In this document: piece after piece, positions 1 through 8,634 of the stretch
Position numbering within the stretch: position 1 is the stretch's first letter
Layout: each line of letters starts with the position of its first letter
Assembly (NCBI GenBank): GCA_913063265.1
Contig: CAJXZG010000048.1
Coordinates: 1-38,888, forward strand
Source of the DNA: an uncultured Prolixibacteraceae bacterium
GTDB lineage: Bacteria; Bacteroidota; Bacteroidia; Bacteroidales; Prolixibacteraceae
DNA length: 38,888 nucleotides
Reading direction: 5' to 3'
Program-made: the position numbers and the translations under genes
The notes under the pieces: generated by a model
Told to the model about the DNA's origin: nothing
Database searches by the model: none
Seen by the model: only the letters and a program-made list of their open reading frames with translations

Positions 1-18
1 GGAAAATTTTAATAAACT

Positions 19-762
19 ATGGATATCACTAAACTGGACCAGGCTGTAAAACTTATCAGAAAGGCAAAATATGCAGTTGCTTTTACAGGTGCCGGAATCT
101 CCGTGGAAAGTGGTATCCCCCCGTTTCGAGGTAAACATGGACTATGGAACAAAGTAGATCCTATTTTTCTGGAAATTGAATATTTCAAAAATAAACCTTT
201 ACAATCCTGGAAAATAATAAAGGAAATTTTTTACGACAAATTAAATAATATCGAACCCAATATTGCTCATAAAGTTCTGGCAAAAATGGAGGAACGTAGT
301 TTCCTTGAAACCATTATCACACAAAACATAGATCATCTTCATCAAAAAGCAGGTAGTCGTTATGTATACGAATTACACGGAACCTACAAACAACTTGTTT
401 GTACGGAGTGTAGTTCAGAGTTCGACATCAGCTTTGCCAATCTCGATTTTTTGCCTCCTACCTGTTACATATGCAAAGGAATTCTTAAACCTGACATTGT
501 ATTTTTTAATGAACCAATTCCTGCTTTTGCAAAAAAACGTTCTTTTGAAGAAGCAAAAAAAGCCGACTTAATGCTGATTATCGGAACCAACGCTGAAGTA
601 CTTCCTGCTGCTGATATTCCTGTGGTTGCCAAAGAAAATGGAGCAAAAATTATCGAAATCAATATCAAAGAAACACATTTCACAAAAGAAATTACCGATT
701 TTTACCTTCAGGGAAAAGCCAGTGAAATAATGAAAGAAATTGGTAAAAAATTGTATCTGTAA
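19..762 (+). CDS. cobB: SIR2-family NAD-dependent protein deacylase (sirtuin)
   Basis: This is a 247-residue sirtuin, expected to remove acyl groups from protein lysines in the cytoplasm using NAD+, yielding nicotinamide and O-acyl-ADP-ribose. The NAD-binding signature GAGIS followed by SGIPPFRG lies at residues 24-38. TQNIDHLH follows at 101-108, and the catalytic histidine is H120 in ELHGT. Four zinc-binding cysteines are present as two CxxC pairs (C128/C131 and C149/C152). The length is normal for bacterial class III or class U sirtuins. There is no signal peptide. The ATG at 19 is preceded by A/T-rich sequence without a clear Shine-Dalgarno. Its upstream neighbour is outside the window, so operon membership is unknown. 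Deacetylase versus desuccinylase preference cannot be decided from the sequence. The symbol is given by family. Confidence 0.93.
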   Translation: MDITKLDQAVKLIRKAKYAVAFTGAGISVESGIPPFRGKHGLWNKVDPIFLEIEYFKNKPLQSWKIIKEIFYDKLNNIEPNIAHKVLAKMEERSFLETIITQNIDHLHQKAGSRYVYELHGTYKQLVCTECSSEFDISFANLDFLPPTCYICKGILKPDIVFFNEPIPAFAKKRSFEEAKKADLMLIIGTNAEVLPAADIPVVAKENGAKIIEINIKETHFTKEITDFYLQGKASEIMKEIGKKLYL

Positions 763-901
763 TAAGCCGAACATTTTAATACAGGGCATTGTTGTATTTC
801 GAAAAAACCCGAATTGATCTCTGGACGAATTTTAAAATTTTGCACTTTAAAAATCTTTGACCAAATCAAAAGTATTTAATCATAAAATTAAAATTATAAA
901 A

Positions 902-3900
902 ATGAGAAACTATTTGAAGAAATTAGTATTACTCCTTGTACTTGCAGGAGTTTACCAATTAAGCTTTGCAATTTCTGATGCAAGGTTAATGCGTTTCCCT
1001 GACATTAATCAGAATCAGCTTGTATTTGTATATGCAGGTGATATTTGGACTGTGGATTCCGAAGGAGGAGATGCCCGCAGATTAACATCCCACGAGGGAA
1101 TGGAACTGTTTCCTAAGATTTCCCCCGATGGAAAATGGATTGCTTTTTCCGCTGAATATTCGGGTAGCAGACAGGTATTTGTAATGCCTTCTGAGGGAGG
1201 TAAACCAAAACAATTAACTTTCTATAATTCGGTAGGAATAATGCCGCCGAGGGGTGGATTCGATAATGTTATTTTAGACTGGACACCTGATAGTAAAAAC
1301 ATTCTGTTTCGGGCAAACCGAACAGAATATGGCCAAAGAAACGGAAAATATTATACCGTTAATATTGAAGGAGGATTTGAAAAACCGTATCAAATTGTAA
1401 ACGGTGGAATTGCAGTCTTTTCACCCGATGCAAAAAAAATTGTTTTTACACCTGTTTCAAGGGAATTCCGGTCATGGAAAAGATATAAAGGCGGCCGCGC
1501 TTCAGACTTATGGATTTACGATTTAGAAAATAATACATCAGAACAAATCACTGATTTTGCCGGTTCAGATCAATGCCCTGTGTGGTACAAAGACAAGATT
1601 TATTTTACCTCAGATCAGGATTTAAAACTCAATATTTACAGTTACGATACAAAGTCAAAAGAACTCGAACAGATTACAAAATTTGATGATTTTGATGTAC
1701 TATGGCCATCGGGAAGTAAGGGACAAATTGCTTTCGAAAAAGGAGGACAACTTTTTACTACAAATCTGGAAACCGGGGATACCAAAAGAATAAAGGTAAA
1801 TATCAATTTTGATAATCCTAACCTTGTGTCATACTACAAAAATGTTAGTGGTAATATTCACAGCTATAGTATCTCCCCAACCGGAAAGCGGGCATTGTTC
1901 GATGCCCGCGGAGATATATTTTCGGTGCCAGCAGAGTTTGGAATGACTGAAAATCTTACACAAACAAATGATGAACGTGAAATTTATCCGAGTTGGTCAC
2001 CTAATGGAAAATACATAGTTTATTATTCTGATGCCAGCGGAGAATATGAAATTTATCTTCTTGAAAATAAAAAAGGGGCAGAACCTGTTCAAATCACTAA
2101 AAATTCATCGGCATGGAAGTATGATAATGAATGGTCGCCTGACAGTAAATATATACTTTACTCAGACCGAACCCTGCAACTAAAATTGCTGAATATCGAA
2201 ACAAAAGAGGAAACAATAATCGATAAAGCAACAAGGAATGAATTCAGATCCTATGTTTTTTCTCCCGACTCTAAATGGGTAACCTACGAAAAACAGGCAC
2301 CAAACGGTAATTCAGCAGTTTGGATTTACAATATTCAGGAAAAGAAAAATATTCAACTTACCGAGAATTCATTTTCCGATTATTCACCAGTTTTCTCTAC
2401 CGATGGCGAATATATCTTCTTTTTGTCCGACCGTGATTTTAATCTAGAGTTTTCAAGTTTTGAGTTCAACTATGTGTATAATAATTCAACCCGGATTTAT
2501 GCAATAGCATTAAAAGAAGACAGTAAAAAACTGTTTAAAGACAAAAATGACATTGAACCGGTGAAGGAAGAAAAAGCTGAGGAAAAGCCAAAGAAAGAAA
2601 CAAAAGCTGACTCTGAGACCGAGGCTAAAACCGAGACTGTGACTGAGACTGATTCTGAGACTGATTCTGAGTCTGAGTCTGAACCACTAAAAATCGAGGT
2701 AGAGAATATCAATAACAGAATTATCGCCTTGCCTTTAAAATCAGGCCAGTACTACAATCTGACTGCTGTGGAAGGAGGTGTTTTATACATCAGTGAAGGA
2801 AAATTAATGAAGTACAATTTTGCCGATGAAAAAGAAGAAGAGATTGTGGACAAAACACGTCAGGCATTGGTTGCAGCAGATGGGAAACATATGCTTTATC
2901 GATCAGGAAGGGACTTTGCCATTGCTAAAATCGCACCGGGAATAAAATCGGGAAAAGGAAAACTCGACCTTGGCGATATGGAAATGAAAATTGATCCTGC
3001 AAAAGAATGGGAACAAATTTATAACGATGGCTGGAGAATTTTCCGTGACTATTTCTATGTATATAATCTTCATGGAATTGATTGGGAAGGTATTAAGGTA
3101 GACTATGCAAAACTGGTTCCATATGTTGGACATCGGGCTGATTTGGATTTTATTTTACATGAAATGATATCGGAATCCAATACGGGTCATGCCTATGTTG
3201 ATTGGGGAGATTTTGAAAATCCAAAACGTGTGGAAAGCGGTTTGCTGGGAGCTAAATTGGTGGCTGATAAAAAATCAGGATTATATATCATTGAAAAAAT
3301 ATATGAGGGACAAAACTGGGATGAAAAATTAAGGTCTCCACTGACAGAACAAGGTGTTGATGTAAATGAAGGAGATTACCTGTTAAGTATTAACGGACAC
3401 AAAATAACAACGGATACCAATCCCTATGAACTACTTGAAAATACTGCAGGCAAAAAGGTGGAGATAGTAGTGAACTCAACCCCTGATTTTGATTTTGCCA
3501 GAACTTCTTTAATCAAACCGATAAAAAGCGAACTCGACTTGTTACATTACAACTGGGTGATTGAACGACGCGCCCTGGTTGATAAATTATCAGACGGTAA
3601 AATTGGCTATATCTATGTTCCCAATACTTCTTTTGATGGAAACCGTGAACTGTTCAAAGGAATGTATGCGTACAACGACAAGGACGCATTAATTATTGAC
3701 GACAGGTATAATGGCGGAGGTTTTATTCCGGACGTTATGGCCGATTTGCTGGACCGAAAAACTTTAAGCTACTGGAATGTAAATGGATTAACGCCCATGA
3801 AAACTCCCGGGATTGCACACGACGGACCAAAAGTGATGTTAATTAACGGATACTCTTCCAGTGGCGGAGATGCATTCCCATATTATTTCAGAAAAAAAGG

Positions 3901-4222
3901 TTTGGGAAAACTGATTGGAACAAGAACATGGGGAGGACTGGTAGGAATTTCTGGCAATGCCCGTTTGGTGGACGGGGGCAATATTTCAGTACCACGCTTT
4001 GGTATTTTTGATGAAAATGGCGAATGGATTATCGAAGGAATAGGTGTTTACCCTGATATTGAAGTGGTAGACCGTCCTGAACAACTGGCAAAAGGTGTTG
4101 ACCCGGGAATTGAGAAAGCTGTTGAAGTATTACTGGAAGAGTTAGAGAAAAACCCACCTAAAAAAGTAAAAATTCCTGAACCGCCAAACCGTTCCGGATT
4201 CCATGAAAAAGAGATAAAATAA
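902..4222 (+). CDS. Exported tricorn-like S41 family protease
   Basis: This 1106-residue protein is built like archaeal tricorn protease, which trims peptides. A cleavable signal peptide (MRNYLKKLVLLLVLAG... ending SFA) points to the periplasm. Residues from about 25 to 540 form WD40/TolB-like beta-propellers, with many SPDGK/SPDSK repeats. A very acidic Ser/Glu/Thr linker follows near residues 560-595. The tricorn core comes next, with TGHAYVDWG, a PDZ domain (GDYLLSINGHKI) and the S41 block ending in INGYSSSGGDAFPYYF and GTRTWGGLVG. I cannot align from memory which Ser of the SSSGGD stretch replaces the tricorn nucleophile, so activity is not proven. I chose the ATG at 902 because the frame can start earlier only at a TTG (857), which would place 15 polar residues before the signal peptide. 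A terminator follows directly. Substrate unknown. Confidence 0.9.
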   Translation: MRNYLKKLVLLLVLAGVYQLSFAISDARLMRFPDINQNQLVFVYAGDIWTVDSEGGDARRLTSHEGMELFPKISPDGKWIAFSAEYSGSRQVFVMPSEGGKPKQLTFYNSVGIMPPRGGFDNVILDWTPDSKNILFRANRTEYGQRNGKYYTVNIEGGFEKPYQIVNGGIAVFSPDAKKIVFTPVSREFRSWKRYKGGRASDLWIYDLENNTSEQITDFAGSDQCPVWYKDKIYFTSDQDLKLNIYSYDTKSKELEQITKFDDFDVLWPSGSKGQIAFEKGGQLFTTNLETGDTKRIKVNINFDNPNLVSYYKNVSGNIHSYSISPTGKRALFDARGDIFSVPAEFGMTENLTQTNDEREIYPSWSPNGKYIVYYSDASGEYEIYLLENKKGAEPVQITKNSSAWKYDNEWSPDSKYILYSDRTLQLKLLNIETKEETIIDKATRNEFRSYVFSPDSKWVTYEKQAPNGNSAVWIYNIQEKKNIQLTENSFSDYSPVFSTDGEYIFFLSDRDFNLEFSSFEFNYVYNNSTRIYAIALKEDSKKLFKDKNDIEPVKEEKAEEKPKKETKADSETEAKTETVTETDSETDSESESEPLKIEVENINNRIIALPLKSGQYYNLTAVEGGVLYISEGKLMKYNFADEKEEEIVDKTRQALVAADGKHMLYRSGRDFAIAKIAPGIKSGKGKLDLGDMEMKIDPAKEWEQIYNDGWRIFRDYFYVYNLHGIDWEGIKVDYAKLVPYVGHRADLDFILHEMISESNTGHAYVDWGDFENPKRVESGLLGAKLVADKKSGLYIIEKIYEGQNWDEKLRSPLTEQGVDVNEGDYLLSINGHKITTDTNPYELLENTAGKKVEIVVNSTPDFDFARTSLIKPIKSELDLLHYNWVIERRALVDKLSDGKIGYIYVPNTSFDGNRELFKGMYAYNDKDALIIDDRYNGGGFIPDVMADLLDRKTLSYWNVNGLTPMKTPGIAHDGPKVMLINGYSSSGGDAFPYYFRKKGLGKLIGTRTWGGLVGISGNARLVDGGNISVPRFGIFDENGEWIIEGIGVYPDIEVVDRPEQLAKGVDPGIEKAVEVLLEELEKNPPKKVKIPEPPNRSGFHEKEIK
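2606..2682 (+). repeat. Acidic low-complexity coding repeat in the tricorn-like gene
   Basis: Degenerate 6-nt units of the type gactga/gattctgag/tctgag are tandemly repeated and encode alternating Ser/Thr/Asp and Glu. They sit in the linker between the beta-propeller and the PDZ/protease part. Units of this kind can expand or contract in frame by slippage, so the linker length may differ between strains. Confidence 0.75.
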
Positions 4223-4246
4223 TAAATACTGTATAATCATAAAACT

Positions 4247-4284
4247 AAGCGCTTGGCGGATACAACTGCTTAGCGCTTTTTTTT
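4247..4284 (+). terminator. Rho-independent terminator after the tricorn-like gene
   Basis: A perfect 7-bp stem (AAGCGCT at 4247-4253, AGCGCTT at 4272-4278) is followed directly by a run of eight T (4277-4284). It lies 25 bp after the stop codon at 4222, the expected place for an intrinsic terminator. Confidence 0.85.
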
Positions 4285-4300
4285 CAAACAGAATAAATTT

Positions 4301-4308
4301 TACTTTTG
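4301..4308 (+). promoter_or_regulatory. Candidate Bacteroidota -7 box (TACTTTTG)
   Basis: TACTTTTG is an exact match to the TAnnTTTG -7 element of the primary Bacteroidota sigma factor. It lies between the terminator and the ATG at 4327. The expected -33 position falls on the T-tract of the terminator and has no clean TTTG. The position is convincing, but a motif this short also occurs by chance. Confidence 0.45.
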
Positions 4309-4326
4309 TGATTTCAATACAACCTT

Positions 4327-5463
4327 ATGAGAAATTACAAAACCATTTTTTACATTTTAATTATTGCAATTTTAAGTTCCTGTTCATCGGGTAAAAAAGC
4401 TTTTCAAAAAGGGGATTATTACACTGCATTGTATAAAGCGGTTGACCGGTTAAAATCGTCGCCGGAGAATAAAAATGCTACTAAAGTTTTGCGGGATGGC
4501 TATCCGGTAACCTTGGAATGGACGCAGGAAGAAATGGATATGGCAATCACCTCAAATGATATGTTTAAATGGGAACGTGCTATATATTTAATGGAGCAGG
4601 TTAACCGATTGTCTGATCAAATAAGAAGAACTCCGGCTGCACGCCAAATAATAAACAATCCTAAAAGCTATTCTGCCGAGTTAAATATGGCATATGAAAA
4701 AGCTGCTGAGATAAGGTACAATTTGGGTTTGGAAGAACTGGAGTTGAATACAAAAGAATCGGCACGTTCGGCCTACGAAAATTTTGTAGCAGCTGATCGT
4801 TTTGTTGCAGGATATAAAAATGTTCGCGAATTGTTGCAGGAAGCCAAAGAAGATGCAACGATAAAAGTTATAATGGAAGCTATCCCGGTACCCTCACAAC
4901 GTTATAAAGTCTCCTCAGAGTTCTTTTACAATCAGGTTTTTGAATATGTAAACAACCGGTTTAGACCTGAAAGTTTTGTGAATTTCTATTCTCCATATCA
5001 GGCGGAAACAGAAGGATTAATTGATCCGGATTTTATTGTCGACCTGGAGTTTTTTGATTTTTCGATAGGAAACCTGGCAAGAACAGAAAAAGAAGAAAGT
5101 CTAAAAAAACGTGTTGCTATTGAAACAAGAGATTCTACAAAAGTTCGTTATAAAACTTTTTCCGCAAAATTAAAAACCTATACCGATGAAGTTATTTCAG
5201 GTGGTAATTTACGTCTTTTAATTCTTGAACCATCCGGCAATAAAATTCTGGTCGATGAGCTAATTCCCGGGGGATTTACCTGGGTAAACCAATATGCAAT
5301 TTATGTGGGAGATATTGAAGCTTTAAACGATAATCAATTACATCTTGTAAACAATAAAGCGCTGCCCTTGCCACCACACCAGGATTTGTTTATCGAAATT
5401 ACACGACCCATTTATGAGCAATTAACCGGGAAGTTACAGCGGTTCTTCAGGCGTTATAACTAA
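4327..5463 (+). CDS. TPR-like lipoprotein of unknown function
   Basis: The 378-residue protein begins with a lipoprotein signal peptide whose lipobox ends in LSSC, giving an acylated Cys19, so it is expected to be anchored in an outer or inner membrane. The segment after Cys19 (KAFQKGDYYTALYKAVDRLKSS) reads like a TPR helix pair, and residues up to about 180 look alpha-helical. The C-terminal half looks beta-rich and ends near a run of basic and aromatic residues. No enzymatic motif was recognised. A candidate promoter lies 18 bp upstream, and the next gene starts 9 bp after the stop, so the two are very likely co-transcribed. A structural or accessory role is only an inference from the lipid anchor and helical repeats. 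Confidence 0.8.
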   Translation: MRNYKTIFYILIIAILSSCSSGKKAFQKGDYYTALYKAVDRLKSSPENKNATKVLRDGYPVTLEWTQEEMDMAITSNDMFKWERAIYLMEQVNRLSDQIRRTPAARQIINNPKSYSAELNMAYEKAAEIRYNLGLEELELNTKESARSAYENFVAADRFVAGYKNVRELLQEAKEDATIKVIMEAIPVPSQRYKVSSEFFYNQVFEYVNNRFRPESFVNFYSPYQAETEGLIDPDFIVDLEFFDFSIGNLARTEKEESLKKRVAIETRDSTKVRYKTFSAKLKTYTDEVISGGNLRLLILEPSGNKILVDELIPGGFTWVNQYAIYVGDIEALNDNQLHLVNNKALPLPPHQDLFIEITRPIYEQLTGKLQRFFRRYN

Positions 5464-5472
5464 GTTTAAAAT

Positions 5473-7773
5473 ATGTTTATGAAGGAGTTTTTGAATTTAA
5501 ATTATGGAGTTGCAAACCCTAAGGTCGAGAAACTCAAAGGCTATTGCAATTTGAATTACAAAATCTCAACTTCTTCTGTAAAGTACACCTTAAAAGAATT
5601 TCCAAACACCAAATCCAATTTCTTTTTTATTTTGGCCGAAAATGAGTTACTACTCTTTCTAAATAAAGTCAATTCATCGAACTTTCCGGTGCCCATTCAA
5701 AATTTGAAAGGTGAATATCTGACTGAACATCCTGACAAGAAAAGATTCTCCTGGTTGATTTCTTACCTCGAAGGTGTTTTTTTTGCTGAAGTAAATCATA
5801 CAAAAGACCTCTTTAAATCGTTTGGTAGTTTTTTGGCCAAAATGGATTTGCAACTCAAGGAGTTTTCAAATTATGTAATAGAAGCCCGGAAAATTGAATG
5901 GGATTTGCAGTATTTCAAACTGTTGAATTCGGATAAAATTAAATTCATCTCCTCCCCATCCAGAAGAAAAATAGTTGAGTATTTTTTCCAGCAATATCTG
6001 GCCAATGTTGAGCCTGTTTTACCGGAACTTCGAAAACAGGTTATCCACAATGATGCCAACGATTGGAATGTTTTGGTTCAAAACAATCAGGTTTCAGGTA
6101 TAATCGACTTTGGTGACATCTGCCATACACAGCAAATTAACGAACTGGCAATTGGAATTACATACGCCATTTTAGGGAAAGACAATCCTGTTGAATGGGC
6201 AATTCCGATAATACAGGGATATCATAAAGAGTTTTCGCTTATGGAAAAGGAAATTGATATTTTATACTGGTTAATTGCGGCCAGAATCTGCACCAGCATT
6301 TGCAATTCAGCTGAAGAAAAAATAAATCAACCTGAAAATGAATACATTTCAATCAGCGAAAAACCGGCCTGGGATTTATTAAAAAAGTGGATAAAAATTA
6401 ATCCGGTTTTTGCGCGAAACGAATTTCGTAGAGCAGCAGGTTTTAAAATACCGGAGGAAAAAAAAATTAATAAAATAATTTCAGAACGAAACCAATCAGT
6501 AAACCCTATATTCTCGGTAAGTTATAATAAGCCCATTTATATGGAAAGTGCAGCATTTCAATATATGTTCGACAAATACGGAAACAGTTATCTGGATGCG
6601 TACAACAATATTCCTCATGTTGGCCACTCCCACCCTAAAGTTGTTGAGGCAGCTCAAAAACAAATGGCAAAATTGAATACCAACACACGTTATTTGTATG
6701 ATTTGTTAAATGATTATACAGCACAATTACTATCAAAATTTCCACAGACCTTAAACAAAGTTTTTTTGGTAAATTCAGGAAGTGCTGCTACAGATTTAGC
6801 TATTCGACTGGCAAGAAACTTTACTAATAAGGAAAAAATTGCCGTAGTAGAACATGGATATCATGGCAATACGCAATCCGGAATAGAAATCAGTCATTAT
6901 AAATTTGAAGGAAAGGGAGGCAAAGGAAAACCGGAAAATACGATTTGTTTATCTATTCCGGATGTCTACAGGGGAAAGTTTAATTCTGAAAAAGCAGGAA
7001 AAGAATATGCAAAAGAGGCTGTTTCTCAGATTCAAAATTCGAAGGAAGAAATTGCTGCTTTTATTGCTGAACCGATTGTGGGTTGTGGCGGACAAATACC
7101 CCTGCCAAATGGATATTTAAAAAAGATTTATAGTGCTATCAGAAAACAGGGAGGAGTTTGTATCTCGGATGAAGTTCAAACCGGTTTTGGAAGATTGGGA
7201 GATGTAAGCTGGGGTTTTGAACAACACGGTGTTGTCCCGGATATCGTTATCCTGGGTAAACCCATAGGCAATGGTCATCCAACGGGTGCGGTGATTTGCT
7301 CCCGTGAAATTGCAGAAGCATTTAACAACGGAATGGAGTTTTTTAGCTCGTTTGGCGGCAACCCGGTTTCATGCGCAATAGGGAAAGCAGTTCTCGATGT
7401 GATTGAAGAAGAACAATTACAGGATAATGCAAAAATCGTTGGCGACTACTACCTTCAGGAATTAAAAAAACTTCAATCAAAATATGAATGTATTGGCGAC
7501 GTTCGTGGTTCAGGATTGTTTATCGGTTTAGAATTTGTAAAAGACAAATTGACCAAAGAACCTGACACCAAACTGGCTCAATTTGTAAAAAATGAATTGC
7601 GCGAACAATTTGTTTTGGTAAGCACCGATGGTCCTTTTGACAATGTAATAAAATCAAAACCACCTCTTTGTTTTTCGAAGGAAAATGTGGATGAGGTGGT
7701 TTCAAAATTGGGCTTTATACTTAATTCTATTGATTCAAAATCTTTTTCATTTCAGCGAGTGATTCAGAACTAA
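5473..7773 (+). CDS. Fusion of an APH/choline-kinase-like kinase with a class III PLP aminotransferase/phospho-lyase
   Basis: This 766-residue cytoplasmic protein joins two enzymes. Residues 1-320 form an aminoglycoside-phosphotransferase/choline-kinase-like kinase with the Brenner loop HNDANDWN (192-199) and the metal-binding DFGD (212-215). Residues 350-760 form a fold-type I class III aminotransferase with [22 protein letters not shown], the PLP-binding aspartate D566 ([10 protein letters not shown]) and the Schiff-base lysine K596 ([10 protein letters not shown]). The KPIGNGHP form resembles the ETNPPL/PHYKPL phospho-lyases, which remove phosphate and ammonia from phosphoethanolamine or 5-phosphohydroxylysine. 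From this I infer a kinase that phosphorylates an amino alcohol and passes it to the lyase in cis. The gene follows the TPR lipoprotein by 9 bp. A start at 5479 is also possible. Its last 47 bp overlap the convergent gene. Domain assignment is firm; the substrate is inferred. Confidence 0.88.
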   Translation: MFMKEFLNLNYGVANPKVEKLKGYCNLNYKISTSSVKYTLKEFPNTKSNFFFILAENELLLFLNKVNSSNFPVPIQNLKGEYLTEHPDKKRFSWLISYLEGVFFAEVNHTKDLFKSFGSFLAKMDLQLKEFSNYVIEARKIEWDLQYFKLLNSDKIKFISSPSRRKIVEYFFQQYLANVEPVLPELRKQVIHNDANDWNVLVQNNQVSGIIDFGDICHTQQINELAIGITYAILGKDNPVEWAIPIIQGYHKEFSLMEKEIDILYWLIAARICTSICNSAEEKINQPENEYISISEKPAWDLLKKWIKINPVFARNEFRRAAGFKIPEEKKINKIISERNQSVNPIFSVSYNKPIYMESAAFQYMFDKYGNSYLDAYNNIPHVGHSHPKVVEAAQKQMAKLNTNTRYLYDLLNDYTAQLLSKFPQTLNKVFLVNSGSAATDLAIRLARNFTNKEKIAVVEHGYHGNTQSGIEISHYKFEGKGGKGKPENTICLSIPDVYRGKFNSEKAGKEYAKEAVSQIQNSKEEIAAFIAEPIVGCGGQIPLPNGYLKKIYSAIRKQGGVCISDEVQTGFGRLGDVSWGFEQHGVVPDIVILGKPIGNGHPTGAVICSREIAEAFNNGMEFFSSFGGNPVSCAIGKAVLDVIEEEQLQDNAKIVGDYYLQELKKLQSKYECIGDVRGSGLFIGLEFVKDKLTKEPDTKLAQFVKNELREQFVLVSTDGPFDNVIKSKPPLCFSKENVDEVVSKLGFILNSIDSKSFSFQRVIQN

Positions 7774-8488
7774 TGGAATTGTTAGTAATGGGTTCCCGGG
7801 TGATAAGATTGTTTATATATTCTGATGCATCAATTTCACCCAGTTCATTTACCCTTTTCCAATCAGTATAAGCTCCTTCTTTATCACCAACCTCGTATTT
7901 GCACAATCCTCTTAACAACAATGAACTTGTTTCATAAGGGCAATATTTAATAGATTCATTATAGTATCTTAAAGCTTTTTTAGGATTGTTTTTTACCATC
8001 ATCTGCTGATTTGCTTTGTCGAAATTTTTTCTGGCCTTACTCATCATAAATTCCTGACAATTTGCTACTTCGCTGCAAACAAAAGCAAGAGATATTTCTT
8101 TTTCCATGGCAACATGGTTTCCATCCCTAATGGCTGGTTTCCACATTCCATCGGTAGTTTCTAAAATATCTACAAGTTCTTCATCAAGTACACAACAAAC
8201 ACTGTTAACCACTTCAATGTTGCTTAATTTACCTCTTTCATCAACAGTAAATTTGATTACAGCGGTACCAGCTTCATTGGTTTCAAATACCAAATCAGAC
8301 TTTCTTAGTTCCGAGCATAAATATTTTTCGATGGATTTGTTCTCTTCGTTGTTTAATAATTCAACAACATTTTCCACCCCGGTAAAGGTAGGTGTACTGA
8401 TTTCTTCATCAATTCTTTCACTGTTTTCCTGTCCGATTGCTACAAAGGACAATAACAGACATAACAATACATATACAATTGTTTTCAT
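7727..8488 (-). CDS. Secreted TonB C-terminal-like/TPR protein
   Basis: The 253-residue protein has an N-terminal signal peptide (MKTIVYVLLCLLLSFVAIG). Residues 55-135 resemble a TonB C-terminal domain: GTAVIKFTVDERGKLSNIEVVNS followed by a WKPAIRDG stretch, the usual pattern of energy-transducer-like domains in Bacteroidota. The C-terminal third carries TPR-like helices (ALRYYNESIKYCPYETSSLLLRG style). Unlike true TonB, it has no proline-rich periplasm-spanning linker, so it is more likely a free periplasmic protein with a TonB-C fold than an energy transducer. It is encoded convergently to the kinase-aminotransferase gene, with a 47-bp overlap of coding sequence. No clear functional context is visible. 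Confidence 0.8.
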   Translation of the reverse strand: MKTIVYVLLCLLLSFVAIGQENSERIDEEISTPTFTGVENVVELLNNEENKSIEKYLCSELRKSDLVFETNEAGTAVIKFTVDERGKLSNIEVVNSVCCVLDEELVDILETTDGMWKPAIRDGNHVAMEKEISLAFVCSEVANCQEFMMSKARKNFDKANQQMMVKNNPKKALRYYNESIKYCPYETSSLLLRGLCKYEVGDKEGAYTDWKRVNELGEIDASEYINNLITREPITNNSISSESLAEMKKILNQ

Positions 8489-8557
8489 GGCATCTAGAAT
8501 TTAAAAATTAACACTTAAAATATCCTGATAATTTCGGAAAAAGATAAATACAGTGCA

Positions 8558-8574
8558 TAGCAACTATGTTGCTA
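8558..8574. promoter_or_regulatory. 17-bp palindrome, candidate operator
   Basis: TAGCAAC and GTTGCTA are perfect 7-bp arms separated by TAT. The palindrome lies in the 146-bp gap between the end of the AraC-type regulator gene and the start (8488) of the TonB-C-like gene, about 70 bp upstream of the latter. No T-run follows on either strand, so an operator is more likely than a terminator. The binding protein is unknown. Confidence 0.4.
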
Positions 8575-8634
8575 AAACTTTCAATTTTTCTAACGTGAAT
8601 TACAATCCTGTTTCAGAAATTAAATTAATAATGC

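Noticed and set aside
143..145. Sirtuin as a possible degenerate or inactive member
   Set aside because: All family motifs, the catalytic histidine and the four zinc cysteines are present, so it looks intact.
857..901. TTG start giving a longer tricorn-like protein
   Set aside because: It would add 15 polar residues before a normal signal peptide; the ATG at 902 fits a secreted protein.
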